From: Larix sibirica
Taxonomy: Eukaryota > Streptophyta > Pinopsida > Pinales > Pinaceae
Assembly (NCBI GenBank): GCA_004151065.3
Contig: NWUY0300054332.1
Location: 11,315 to 31,758 of the forward strand
Length of the DNA stretch: 20,444 nt
Direction: 5' to 3'
Position 1 is the first letter of the stretch; the number at the start of each line of letters is the position of its first letter. The notes under the pieces were generated by a model. That model saw nothing but the letters and a program-made list of their open reading frames with translations. It did not search any database and was not told the origin of the DNA. Positions 9,468-19,840 of this stretch are shown here, in pieces. The position numbers were made by a program, and so were the translations under genes.

Positions 9468-11377
9468 TGTGATAACAAGGTCCTCAAGAAATGGGCCCCT
9501 AGTAATATTGTGATAATTTCCTAGTCACCAAAACATGGTTTTCACTTGATCTAGCATGTGTTCACCAAGGGGGGTGCACTCTCTCCATGGGGGGTGCATT
9601 CACTCACTCTAGCTTGGTGTTTGATGTTTGTAATTTGTTGTTGGGTGGAAAATACCACTAAGGGGGATCCTTAGTAACCCCAATATTGTAATTTAAGTTG
9701 TCACTTAGAACTTTTTGGCATGTACATGGGCTCAATGAGGCGATTCACCCCCCTCACTCCATAGTCATTTCCAACTTTGTAAAAAATTGTAAACTGAGAT
9801 AAAATATTGGTCGTCGATCCCTATTACTCATGTTTAAATCTCAGCCCTTCATCCTTATGGGCTAGGTATTTTACACACCTCTTATCTATAAAAGAGAGTG
9901 AGATATCCATTGTAAAGGACTTTTGAATCATTTTTAGAAGTGAATCGAAAACCCTATTATAGATCTCTCAATTTATCTTATGTCTCTTGTCTATTGTGAA
10001 TGAATATTGCCCCTTGCCACCTTATTTGTGGATTGGAGCTGGTACACTTGTTTGGGAATTTGTTTTGCAGTTTGCATGGAAGATTGGCCACCAAATTCAC
10101 CCAAGGCACCTTGGTGAACTAAGGAGAAGGTGGTTTCTTACCTAGATTTGTTTTGCTTTGTGTCTTCAAGATTGGAGCACCTTTTTTCTCTTGCTTGAAT
10201 GCTGTTTCTTTCATTTTGTAAGTTTATTCTTAGTTCGCGGTGGATTTATTGATCATTCTAAGATAGTAACTCAAATTCTAGTTTGCAGGTGGAAGGGGCC
10301 AAGAGCTGCAAGTGCTCCCATCTTGTGGAAGAAATTTTTCTGGACCACCTTTCAAATCCTGCTGCTAGGGAGGGTGGGGAGATTTCATCTACACTACAGG
10401 AACACAAGTAAGTACCCAAAACATTCTTTATCTCACTGCTAGTCCACTAGTCACCCTTCTTACTGCTTCTTTCTTACTGTTATGTTTGCATGCTTGTGGT
10501 TTCTTTAATTTCTGAGTGGTTGTAGATTGTTTTTCCTTCCTAATTTTCTTAGTTAATGAAAAATACTTAGCTAAAGAATCCAAATTGCTCTAGGATTAGG
10601 CAATAGTTATCTAAGTGTAAAACTCATCCATTGGGGGGTTAATCTATCCATTTGCATGTGTGTTTTGCTTGTTGCTCTATTTTATTTCAAATATGGTTTT
10701 TATTAGCATCATGCCATTTAGTGCTAAGAGCGCTCTTAAGTTCAACCCAACTCCAAAACCCTAACCATAGATCAATTATTTAATCTTGTTAAAGGTCAAA
10801 TCATTCCCCCAAAAAACCATTTGGGAGCTGGTATCTTTTTCTTGGCACCTAATTTACAAGGAAAAAAATTTCCTAACCCTTTAGACTTTATTCACACGTT
10901 GTACAAATTTTCTATGTAACTTAATCCTTAGTGGAAGCCACTTAAATTAATTCTAGTGACCGTTTGTGTTCCTTAGCTTTACTTAAGTGACATGTGTACC
11001 CATTTCATTCATCTGTTGGTTGCTTGTGTGTTTCTTGGGGGTTTCATTTTTACTTTATTAATCCTAAGTTACCCCTTTTGATCTGAATCCCCCCAGGGTA
11101 ACATATTTCCAAACTTGTTAAATATCAAGGTGCCATGTTCCTTTTGAAATTGGTCCTACAACTACTGCGAGAAAGTTGGTTTCACTGGTAAGTATCCAGA
11201 AATTTTCACTGGGGACACCTCCCATGGTTAGTTTGGGTATGCTCCTTGTGGACCTGGGAAACCTAAAGAGAGGGGACCCTACCTGGAGTGACACTTTGGG
11301 GTAGAGTCCCGAGGTTCCACTGATCTGGAAATTGTTATTTTATGTCGATACATAGATCACCACATTGTGCAACAACA
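9468..11377 (+). repeat. LTR of family A, plus orientation
   Basis: It begins TGTGATAACAAGG at 9468 and ends near GCAACAACA at 11377. It is collinear with the minus-strand LTR 5902-7401: CCATGGGGGG (9578-9587), ATTCACCCCCCTCAC (9744-9758), the TATA context (9881-9898), an acceptor-like GCAG|GTGG (10288), GGACACCTCCCATGG and CCTAAAGAGAGGGGA (11213-11275). It is about 400 bp longer than its partner through indels. It is not followed by its own PBS. At 11378 the sequence switches to a different LTR copy, so this is a solo or truncated LTR abutting another element. I see no target-site duplication (AAAAA on the left, CACAA on the right). Confidence 0.7.
9887..9893 (+). promoter_or_regulatory. LTR TATA box
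   Basis: TATAAAA sits in the context CTCTTATCTATAAAAGAG, which is shared base for base with the inverted LTR at 6990-6996. The conservation of this block within otherwise diverged sequence supports a true element promoter directing rightward transcription. Confidence 0.75.
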
Positions 11378-11966
11378 CACAACATTCATGAAGATTACTC
11401 TTCACGCATATGAGAGGTCGGGTGGTGTGGCCAAGGGTACGGTCTATCCTCCTCGGTTGGTGTGCTAAAATATTGGTTCGAGCATCATCGCTGAATCTCA
11501 TGGGTGGATCGAAGGGATACAATAGATTCACAATCCTTGTGACTGTAAAGCCTTTTTGGGATTGGGGGGTTATCTTATTCAAGAACTCATATGGATAATG
11601 ATTAATGTGAATGCTTCTATTTCAATTGTAATACAATTGTATTTTAATGCTCATGGTTATGTTTTATACATCTTTGAAATACTAAATTGAAGAGTCTCTT
11701 GTACCTAAGTAATTATCCATAATTAGATTATCTTCCTTAAAAAATAAATATAGGCCGGTATTTAGGGTTAGCTAGGTCTTCTTAGTTATCCTTTGAAAAA
11801 GATTAACTAGGGTCTCTCCCTTGGTTAGTCTAGGTTCGTTTATTGTTGGACCCAGGATACCTAAAATAGGAACTCCTTTTGGTAGTGACACGTTGGGAAG
11901 GAGTTTAATAGTTGTGTCGATTTAGAGGTCAATTCCTTGCCTATCCATTGACTGCTAGGTTATGCA
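11378..11966 (+). repeat. Truncated 5' LTR of the plus-strand element (family B)
   Basis: This segment is a direct repeat of about 19793-20366, with long shared words such as CATATGAGAGGTCGGGTGGTG, CAAGAACTCATATGGATAAT, GAAGAGTCTCTTGTACCTAA and CTCCCTTGGTTAGTCTAGGTTC. Similarity begins abruptly at about 11376-11380 and stops at or just after TGCA (11966/20366), immediately before the PBS. Only the last ~590 bp of the LTR is present; the rest was lost where it meets the family A LTR. The two copies differ by many substitutions and small indels, so insertion was ancient. Confidence 0.8.
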
Positions 11967-11976
11967 TGAATATTTA

Positions 11977-11994
11977 TGACACCATTGTTGGGGA
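11977..11994 (+). other. Primer-binding site, tRNA-Asp type, decayed
   Basis: TGACACCATTGTTGGGGA matches the canonical TGGCGCCGTTGCCGGGGA at 13 of 18 positions. All five differences are G-to-A or C-to-T, several at CG or CHG sites. The bases that follow (AGGAAAGATTACCT) also align with those after the minus-strand PBS. It lies 10 bases after the last TGCA of the LTR repeat, a slightly long gap. Confidence 0.75.
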
Positions 11995-12057
11995 AGGAAA
12001 GATTACCTAGTTAATCATAATGACATATCATTTTGGTGAGGATATTTTCTTTACCTA

Positions 12058-12100
12058 GCGACTCCGCTAAGCAAAGAACTCCTTGAAGTGACTCCACTAA
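12058..12100 (+). repeat. Duplicated leader motif
   Basis: GCGACTCCGCTAA (12058-12070) and GTGACTCCACTAA (12088-12100) repeat with a 30-bp period between the PBS and gag. The minus-strand element has the same pair in its leader at 5664-5690. Conservation between two degraded relatives suggests a role in the leader RNA, such as packaging or a second annealing site; that role is inference. Confidence 0.6.
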
Positions 12101-12153
12101 AGGATGAGCTTCAAGACATAGATATTTCAATTGTTTTGGTTTTGATATGAACA

Positions 12154-12736
12154 ATGGTTCATTCTAGCAAAGAATATGAGGGAATTCTTGGCCCTTTAGT
12201 TTTGACATGTATTCAAAAAATTCCTCATGTATTCCATTATGACTTATGGAAGAGCCATGCTCCTATATTCTATGGGCATCATAATTCTAAACCTGCAAAT
12301 TTTGTTAACAACTTCCTTGACTTCATGGTACAACACAACCTGGTTCATGAAGATGTTTTCCCTCTCAGTCAGGAAGTATGAAAGGGAGTGGTATTATAAT
12401 CTCTTTCCAAATAGCGTATCATCATTTTGTGCCTTTCTTGTGTCTTTTTAGGATTTTTGGATGAATATAGATGATTAATGGCAGGATTTAGATGATTCGT
12501 CCCTTTGGGTTAATATTTGTAAAATGAAGAAAATAAGAGTAGATGATTCAATACAACAATATGACCTCAACCCTTATAAAATCCTCCTTGGCAAGATCAA
12601 AATCCAACAAGAATCATTGTTATATTTGATTAACTTTGCTAGGGAGAAGTGTATCATCCTAGAGAAATATGAGCTCTTTCTAGATCTTGTGCATGAAGAA
12701 TACAATGAAGAAGAAACTCATGATCAATTTTGAAGA
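12154..12736 (+). pseudogene. Gag capsid (Retrotrans_gag-like) remnant
   Basis: The first frame (12154-12381) ends in NLVHEDVF. After a frameshift near 12350 a second frame continues with the diagnostic Ty3/gypsy capsid block: FSLSVRKYEREWYYNLFPNS (about 12356-12415), in which REW..L followed by a Ser-rich helix is the family signature. It carries on through TAG at 12449 and TAA at 12476, then opens again to 12736 with MKKIRVDDSIQQYDLNPYKI and KIQQESLLYLINF, which fit the second half of the capsid domain. In an active element Gag would form the cytoplasmic particle. Lesions seen are one frameshift and two stops. No zinc knuckle follows. The Met at 12154 lies ~160 bases after the PBS and is a plausible region for the start, though not proven. 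Confidence 0.75.
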
Positions 12737-13258
12737 GAATAATTCAAAGTTGAAAACACTAACCCATCCTTAGATGTTCTCGGTGAAATTCTTGGAGACA
12801 TCCTTCGAAGCAATTGCATGATGATGGTATGATTAAAGGTCAATATGACCAAGAACAAATTTCCTTTGAACATTTCTCAACCTAGGATCAATGTTTGGAT
12901 AGTTATGGGGAATTTTGAGGGAATTCTAACTTTGATTTCTCTAATGTTAATTTTTTTTTCATTCAACCCTTCATCAAAACTCTTTGGATAAAATGCGTGG
13001 ATGAAAATAATCAATTTGAGTCCCATCCTGCTAATTTTGACCTCTTTTCTAACTCAAGGCTTATGAGTGATATCAACCATTCCAATGATTTCCAAACCCA
13101 AAACCTTTCCTCTCCTAGAATTTTGAGGTCAACAACTCTAAATGACATGGGACAAGCTATATTTCTTCACTACACCCTCCTATCCCCATCTCCATAATTT
13201 AATCTCACATTACTTCTTCATTTCCAAATCATCCTTCTAAGATCAAACCTCTCAATGA
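12737..13258 (+). other. Degenerate gag-tail region
   Basis: The capsid frame closes at 12731-12733 and stops then appear in all frames. One 66-codon frame (12997-13197) opens with an Asn-, Ser- and Asp-rich composition (FESHPANFDLFSNSRL) typical of disordered linkers. It lies between two stretches with better coding evidence and in a different frame from both. It is most simply a decayed C-terminal part of gag; I do not recognise a domain. Confidence 0.4.
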
Positions 13259-13564
13259 AAAACCATTAAGTGCCAAGAAATTTTCTATGAAGTGTCACAT
13301 GATCCCTCGATAACATCTTCCATACATCATGACTTGGTGGATGAGGCTTTTCAATTGATCAACCCCATTATATTTTGGATAGAAGAGGCTTACAAGGGTG
13401 AATCTCAACCTTGGCATGTGTTTTCCCTCCAAGACCATAATTCAACTTAGAAGCAAGGAATGATGGAAACCCCATCATGCATTTACCTAATCACTAATTT
13501 ATTCTTGACTTGGTTTATTGACAAAGAAAGGGGGATTGATCAATTTGTCAAGTGGTTGCACTAG
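13259..13564 (+). pseudogene. Unrecognised 101-codon reading frame with one internal stop
   Basis: A single frame runs from 13259 to a TAG at 13562-13564, interrupted only by TAG at 13448-13450. An AT-rich run of this length with one stop, in DNA where frames normally close quickly, suggests former coding. Readable pieces are HHDLVDEAFQLINPIIFW, GESQPWHVFSLQDHN, and near the end RGIDQFVKWLH. I do not recognise the family. It could be the C-terminus of Gag or a small extra protein of this non-autonomous element. Noncoding, T-rich sequence follows immediately, consistent with a real coding end. Confidence 0.45.
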
Positions 13565-14894
13565 ATTTTTTTTATTTTATTTAGCATTTTCCTTTATTGA
13601 TTAGCTTAGAAATTATAGGTAGGATGAATAAGTTCATTGTCGAACATATTAGACTTAGGTTTTCTTTCCTAGCTTAGAAAAATTTGAGCTTTTCATTTCA
13701 ATTATTATGTTCATTTCCATGTCTTTAGCTTAGATTAGACTTAGAAAATTTTGAGCATTTCCTCTCATGTTTTAGCAATTTATTTTCTATCTAGTTTATT
13801 TCATTTATGATTTGTCTAATAAAATGGTCTATGAGAAAGTTATAAGTGTTATTTTAGGTACTTTGTTCACTGCTATTGTACTAGAGATGTTGATATTCTC
13901 AAGTAATCTATCCCTTAGAGTACTTGTCCCACATGGAGCCAAATGTTATGCCAAATTCTAGGGCATACCTTTTTCTAGACATTGTTTTTTTCTTTTTTAG
14001 CAAGATGCAATCTAGAGTATTGAAGCCATCTTTTCTTCTCTTGGGCCTCCCCTTTGTGTGATGATATATATGATGTGATGGTCAGGAATATGCCAATGTA
14101 TTTCCTACTATGCCATACCATGATGATGAATTAATGATGTACTATAAGATGTTATTGATCTAGTAGATGTATTGATTGTTGGATGAGTATAGCTAGTAGT
14201 GTCACACTTTCAAGTTGACAAGGGTAGTATATCCTTTATTTACTTATGTATCATTGAACCTAGGTGATGTTGGAGTATTTTCCCAAGGACTTTTGCCCCC
14301 TTCTCTGGGTCCATATTATGTACATCCATCTATCCATCCATCTCACTTTGTAATTTTGGTTTTCATCCTTAGTCTAAGGTTGAAGAAGTTGAGCTCTTGA
14401 TCTCCCCTCTATGACCCCTTCACCATGAAGGCCTCCCAATTTTACCATTGTGTTTTTGGAACTGTTGTGTTGCATAAATATTGTGATGGTTCAGGAGGTT
14501 TACTTGTAAATCCCTAGGGTTAACTGCTTATCAAGCAAAGAGAGTTTCCAGGGAGAAATGATCTTCCTCAAACTGAGGCATGAAAGTCTTTTTCCCCTCG
14601 TATTCCATGAAAAAGAAAAGGGTTTATACAAAATAAAATAGCTAAGTCTCTTGGTTTGGAAGTATGGAGACTAGGCATCGTCGGGGCTATGAACACGTGA
14701 CTGGAAAATATTTTTGAACACCCTAACATTTTGTGTGTATGCTATGCCACTCCAGAATTATTTAGTGGAAGCTTGTCTGACTCCTGCAACTGGAATCTCT
14801 TCCTAATCAATGAGCTCTCCCTCTAAAAAAATATTAAAGGAAGAAGCTCCTAGCCCAAGAAGACCAAGTTAAAGAAGGAGCTAAAGAAAAAATT
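13565..14894 (+). other. Noncoding internal region of the gag-only element
   Basis: About 1.3 kb between the last coding remnant and the polypurine tract. There are no pol motifs on either strand; a 61-codon frame at 14215-14400 looks accidental. The last ~100 bases are purine-rich (GGAAGAAG, AAGAAGGAG) and lead into the PPT. Autonomous relatives would carry protease, RT, RNase H and integrase in this interval. Confidence 0.5.
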
Positions 14895-14908
14895 CAAAAA
14901 GGGGGAAG
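14895..14908 (+). other. Polypurine tract
   Basis: CAAAAAGGGGGAAG, followed by TC and then TGATTG at 14911, is the usual PPT-to-LTR junction. It would prime plus-strand DNA synthesis. It lies at the end of a longer purine-rich stretch and two bases before the proposed LTR start. Confidence 0.7.
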
Positions 14909-15452
14909 TCTGATTGTTGATGGTTAGGTGTGGTATTATATCACTACACAATCATCCATTTGTGAGACACTTCCCTAGTGTTTTCCTAAGTGGTGAACAC
15001 AAACATCCCCTTCTTCCTACATTTTGAGTCAACCAACTGACCTTTTGACCTATAACTTCACTTGTCCAACCTTGATTATACCATCTTATCCACCCCATTG
15101 AAGGAACTAGTCCTTACAAGTATTTAGATGTTTTCATGGATCTAATTAGTAGGTAAATCTTGCTTCTTGAATACATGTTTGAATATACTTGTGGTGTAGG
15201 TATATAATCATGTATACATGACTAGCTATATGATGATGCAAGTTTACGGTTAATTTCATATTCTATGTATTGGTCCACATGGACACCCTTTGTTGTTGGT
15301 TCACCAGAGACAAATGTGACCCTAGTACATCGTGTTCAGTGCTACAGAGAATTCGTCAAGTCTTCTTCAGTATTCCAGGGTTTACAGAACCAGAGTATCA
15401 GTCTCTCTAAGGGTAAAAAAGGTGACAAATCCATATCTTGAGTTCTATAAAG

Positions 15453-15860
15453 TATTATGAATATATAAAAGCTTATTTGGATACCCATTTAGCCACTTTT
15501 CTAGGTATATGAAGTCATATTGGTCATTACTTCCCTAGATCAATAATTTCCAAAAAGGTGGTGGGCCTCTCCATAGAGACTACAGTGTTGAATCTCATGA
15601 ATACGCATGGAAATGATTTACTTAGAATTTTCAAGACCCAAGGGTATATTTGAGAACCCAATTGTCCCTTCTACAACCTATAAACCTTGCATGTCAAAAC
15701 ATTCTTCCATATTGGCTAGGTTCCACAGGGGCTTATTTTTAGTGTTAGCGGATATCCTGAAAATTTTATGAACATGCATGGGAGTGATTCAGCCACTTCC
15801 AAGAAAATTACTTGGTATATTTGTGCACCCAATTGGCCCAACTACTCATTTTACTAGTCT
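15453..15860 (+). repeat. Degenerate tandem repeats in U3
   Basis: Anchors TATTATGAATA (15453), CTCATGAATACGCATGG (15594-15610) and TTTATGAACATGCATGG (15765-15781) recur at intervals of about 140 and 170 bp. Each of the last two is followed by a similar stretch ending in GGTATATTTG and an ACCCAATTG word (about 15660 and 15830). Diverged tandem units in U3 are typical of plant LTR enhancers. Confidence 0.6.
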
Positions 15861-16113
15861 CCTTGCAAGGTTTTTTCCATCTAGGCCCTCTTCCAAGCAC
15901 GAGGGGGTTTGCATGCTTATTTCAGGCTAAAAATGGATTAATTGATGGAACACCTAAGGTTTTTCATTAAAAGATCCTAATATGGTGTCTAATAATTTAT
16001 TGAGATGTCATAAAGTACACTTATGTTCTAATTTTCAGTTGAGGATGAACTTTTTGATTTATTGAGATAAATTAGCTTAAATTGCCTAAGTTGATTTGGC
16101 CAAATTGACTAAT

Positions 16114-16180
16114 GACACACATGTTGAGGAAAATTTGGATGATGTAGTACTTTGGCACACATGTGGAGGTGTTTTAAAGG
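16114..16180 (+). repeat. Short direct repeat, 50-bp period
   Basis: GACACACATGTTGAGGA (16114-16130) and GGCACACATGTGGAGGT (16164-16180) match at most positions. They lie in the U3 part of the presumed 3' LTR, upstream of its TATA-like box. Confidence 0.6.
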
Positions 16181-16598
16181 CATATAAATTAATTCTAAAT
16201 GGAATATTAATTCCTGGCCCTTGATTTGGCTCCCTAGAACGTTGATTGTCCCTCCTTAAGCAAATCATGGGCCTCCAATGACTTCATCTAAAAGGTGATT
16301 TTGGTCAAATGATTGAAGTGAGGAAAAAAACACATGGTTTTCTAAACAATACATGGTATTTTCCACTTGTATTGAAGAGACCCATGGTATTTAAAAAATA
16401 TTTTAATATTTTTGACAAGTAAACCAAGGAGGGAACCTTTTAGGCTCAACGACTTGCCATTATTTGGCATATTTTATTGTAAGAGGGTTGGATATAGACC
16501 CTAGATATAGCAACCACCTTCCTAGAGATCATTAAAGTGTAACTACTCATGTAACAAACCCTAGATCTCTTTCAAAGAGGAAATTGACACTACTAGTC

Positions 16599-16605
16599 TA
16601 TATAT
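16599..16605 (+). promoter_or_regulatory. TATA-like box of the family B LTR
   Basis: TATATAT in the context GTCTATATATCGG, followed within 100 bases by transcript-like leader sequence. It occupies the place where family A LTRs carry TATAAAA, but the surrounding sequence is not conserved with them, so this is weaker than the other two. Confidence 0.4.
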
Positions 16606-18125
16606 CGGAGGTTGATTTCTCCTCAAGGGGTCGAAATTTTGGATATGCAATAAATGTTCTTACTCTTGCTCTTGATTGGTGTACTTGGAGCTCTTCTTGT
16701 GCAAGCTTATGGGGAAGTCTTGATGTGATGGTGGATCTTATCTTCACTAACTTGAGGTAATCTAGAATTGATGCTACTTGGGTCTAGTAAATTAATAGGA
16801 AATTGTTGCAACCTTCTCTATTATGTTTGAAATTTACTCATGTTTCAATTGATTGTTGCAACCTCCTTTGTTCATGTTTAAATTTCATTCACTAGATATT
16901 TAGCCAATGATTTGTGCTTCTTGTGTATTAGATGGATTGTTCTACTTCTTGATGCTCACATATTTGCCATGAGTTATTTGGAGTAGGGGATCTACTTGGC
17001 TACCTCAACTAGAAAATAAGAGGGATCGTGTTATCCTCCACTCTCCCTTGATGATCTTCATTCATCTATTATTTCAATTTTGAATCCATTTTACCAAACT
17101 CGTTGTTTCCCTCAGGGAACTAGTCTAGGGTTTTGGTTAATATTATTTTTGTTGCATTTACCAATTTATTCCATTTATCAAATCTTCTTACTAATATTTG
17201 TTTTGTAGGTGCTTGGAATTAATCAAAAGAAGAGGTTCTAAGGGAATCGATTTCCCCTCCTTGTTCTTCCAACTATCTCTATTAAACCCTTAGGAATGTG
17301 AGTATCAACACCATAATCAAGATAATATACCAGCACTCAAATAATCAACTCATGGTATGATTTAGGCACCTTGGCATTTATTATTCCAAGTACTAGCTAA
17401 TAAGGGTTTTATCTTGTTTACATTTTGATCTTATTAGTTTTGTTGGTTTTTTATGATTGTCATTTGTTTTATTAGATATAATATATTATAGTCATTCTAG
17501 TGTTGATTAGTCTCATAAGGAGGATACTAATCTTGTGTATTAGATCTAAGGTTTCTAATGCTATTTATTTTACATGTTCACTATGTTGCAAGGTTTCTAT
17601 GGCCAATGATTTCAGATCGTGTAACCGGAACTTCCACAATTGACATGATTTCCATGTTCACTATGATTAGTAATACATCTAAAGAAAATCAACACTAAAT
17701 ATTCCTAAGTTTCAATGCCATAATACTTAGATCTTATTGGTCAAATCGCACTTTTAGGTCTTGTTTCTCTTTTATTCTATGACCATTGAGTTTTAATAAA
17801 ATTTATATTTGATGATCTCTGATTGTTGGGGGCTGCTAACAAATTCAATTATAAAGGTATTGTCACCTTCCCCTTATACTATGACTCATATTATGAGATA
17901 TAGAATACCTTTGTTGATGCAAAATTGATCACTGTCATACCTCTTTTTTATGGCACTTAAGCAACTGTTATTAATACCTTGTGGCTCACCCATTCATTGA
18001 TGTCTTGTTAAGATCAAATCTGTAATGAGGGTACTTGTTTTGTGGATTAGGTGGTCATTGTCATAATTTCTCTGTTGGTTGTCATAAGACTTCTTTTACA
18101 TAGCCCTGAATCACTACTTGATTAG

Positions 18126-18307
18126 CATGATATATGATAGTCCATGAACTGAAATTATATTGCAATTGTTGTGGCACTAAACTTCATAGGGTTAGTTCAA
18201 CTGGTCATTGACATTATCTATAAATTTTTCTCTGAATATACAATCACATGAATGTTCTCTTGTTGGTATGATACATGATGGTCCATGAATCAATATTACA
18301 TTTCAAT
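18126..18307 (+). repeat. Diverged repeat, 141-bp period
   Basis: About 41 bp at 18126-18166 (CATGATATATGATAGTCCAT) recurs at 18267-18307 (TATGATACATGATGGTCCAT), followed in both by an AATTACATTT-like word. Nearby phrases such as GGTCATTG (18051, 18204) and GATCATTGATG (18352) suggest a longer, older array in the same stretch. Confidence 0.6.
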
Positions 18308-19823
18308 CCGTAGGATCGAATCAGGGTTTAGTACACTTGTTTATGGCACAAATGATCATTGATGTTCCCTGCCATATTGATTGTTAGCCTGAGATAAATA
18401 TAAGTGTGTTCCAATGGTCTTATTGGTGGTCATTTTCATCTCACTACTGTTGTTATAATTCCTTATTGGGAATCCATTGAGGTAGATCTGATATAAACAC
18501 TAAACAACTATGTAGTAATTAATCAACACTCTTGACATATAAGCTGTTATAAATCTATCTTGCTTCAAAACTTCATTACTATACTAATGGTACAATGTGT
18601 GACTATCCAATAATTAAATCAAAGTGTCATTTTTTGTGAAACCCATGGTAGTAATTCTGGTATGCTAATTCATTGTTTGTTTACATGTTTTAGTGTTACA
18701 AAAATCATACTCATGACAATCACAAACTAAGTCACTTTTGAATGTCAAGTTGGATTTTGTGCAATTATTAAAACCTCAAGTCAATTTGCATTTCAAGGAA
18801 ACATTATCAATTGGTATTTGAAAATTTCCTTGTGATTGATATCTGATCTTGTTGAAGCCTGATATGATACTAAATGCCTTAAATTTTCTAAGAAGGATAA
18901 ATTCGGTGTCTAGTAATATTGCTCAATAGTGTTGTAGTTGCACTAGTATTCGGTTGATGATACATTGTTTTGGAATACTATGATTATAATGGTATTGACA
19001 ATTTAAAATTGACACCTATTGAACTAGTTATATTGTCCTATCTTGAAAGGTAGTTGATGGTCGAAAATGTTATACATATTTTGAATGCTTCACTAATAAT
19101 GAGTATGAGTTTCATTGATAACATGATCTCTTGTTAGGTGGCTTGATAAATCTAAGTAATAGTAACTAAACCTTTTGGGATCACATACTTTTATAGCTCT
19201 TCTAGTATCTTATAGCCATTACCATAAGTATTGGTGTCTTATAGTTCATTGGATTGATCTCATACAATTTCTTATGATAAGGGATTTAATGTTTGGTTTA
19301 TTTCATTAAAATATTTGCATTGTCATTAGTGGTTATCGTTTTCAATTGATATTGTCATTTCATTGATGTTGATTCCATTGATGCCATGAGTTATTATTGA
19401 ATGCAAACAATACATTTATACATTGTTCATATTGGAAGTATTCTTTGTGCGCATTTGGCTCAAAATACATCTAGGATTCTTGGGTAGAAGATGTGTGCCG
19501 ACATCTATAAATATTTTCAAGAGCTGACATTAGGTGGGAAAAACCGCGGTTGAAGAGAAATCTACTAGATAGTGACCATTGTTGGTACATGTCTCCTTGC
19601 ATTCTCGCTAGGTGCAAGATGTTGAACATCCCCTTTGACTCCGGTCTAGTACCCCTCTTCGAGTAGTACCACATGAGACAGCACTAAGCACGGATTTGGA
19701 TCCCACGTACCTTGAGTATATCGGGAGACCCCATGGGTATGTTGAAACCAACCTATTGGTTGTCTTGTTACTGTAGTGCACTGAACACATCATTTGAGAA
19801 GATTAATCTTCACACATATGAGA

Positions 19824-19840
19824 GGTCGGGTGGTGCGACC
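19824..19840 (+). other. Possible RNA hairpin in the LTR tail
   Basis: GGTCG, a 7-base loop and CGACC form a perfect 5-bp stem. In the other LTR copy (11416-11432) the right arm reads TGGCC, which still pairs with GGTCG through G-T wobbles. Conserved pairing between two old copies hints at structure, though a 5-bp stem is weak evidence alone. Confidence 0.3.

Noticed and set aside
9556-9600. GGGGGGTGCA repeated twice, considered as a second polypurine tract
   Set aside because: It lies inside the U3 of the LTR at a position matched by the sister LTR (CCATGGGGGG), not next to an LTR start.
11340-11598. Overlapping frames at 11340-11582 (minus) and 11410-11598 (plus)
   Set aside because: They lie within an LTR. 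The second LTR copy at 19793-20366 does not keep the same frames open.
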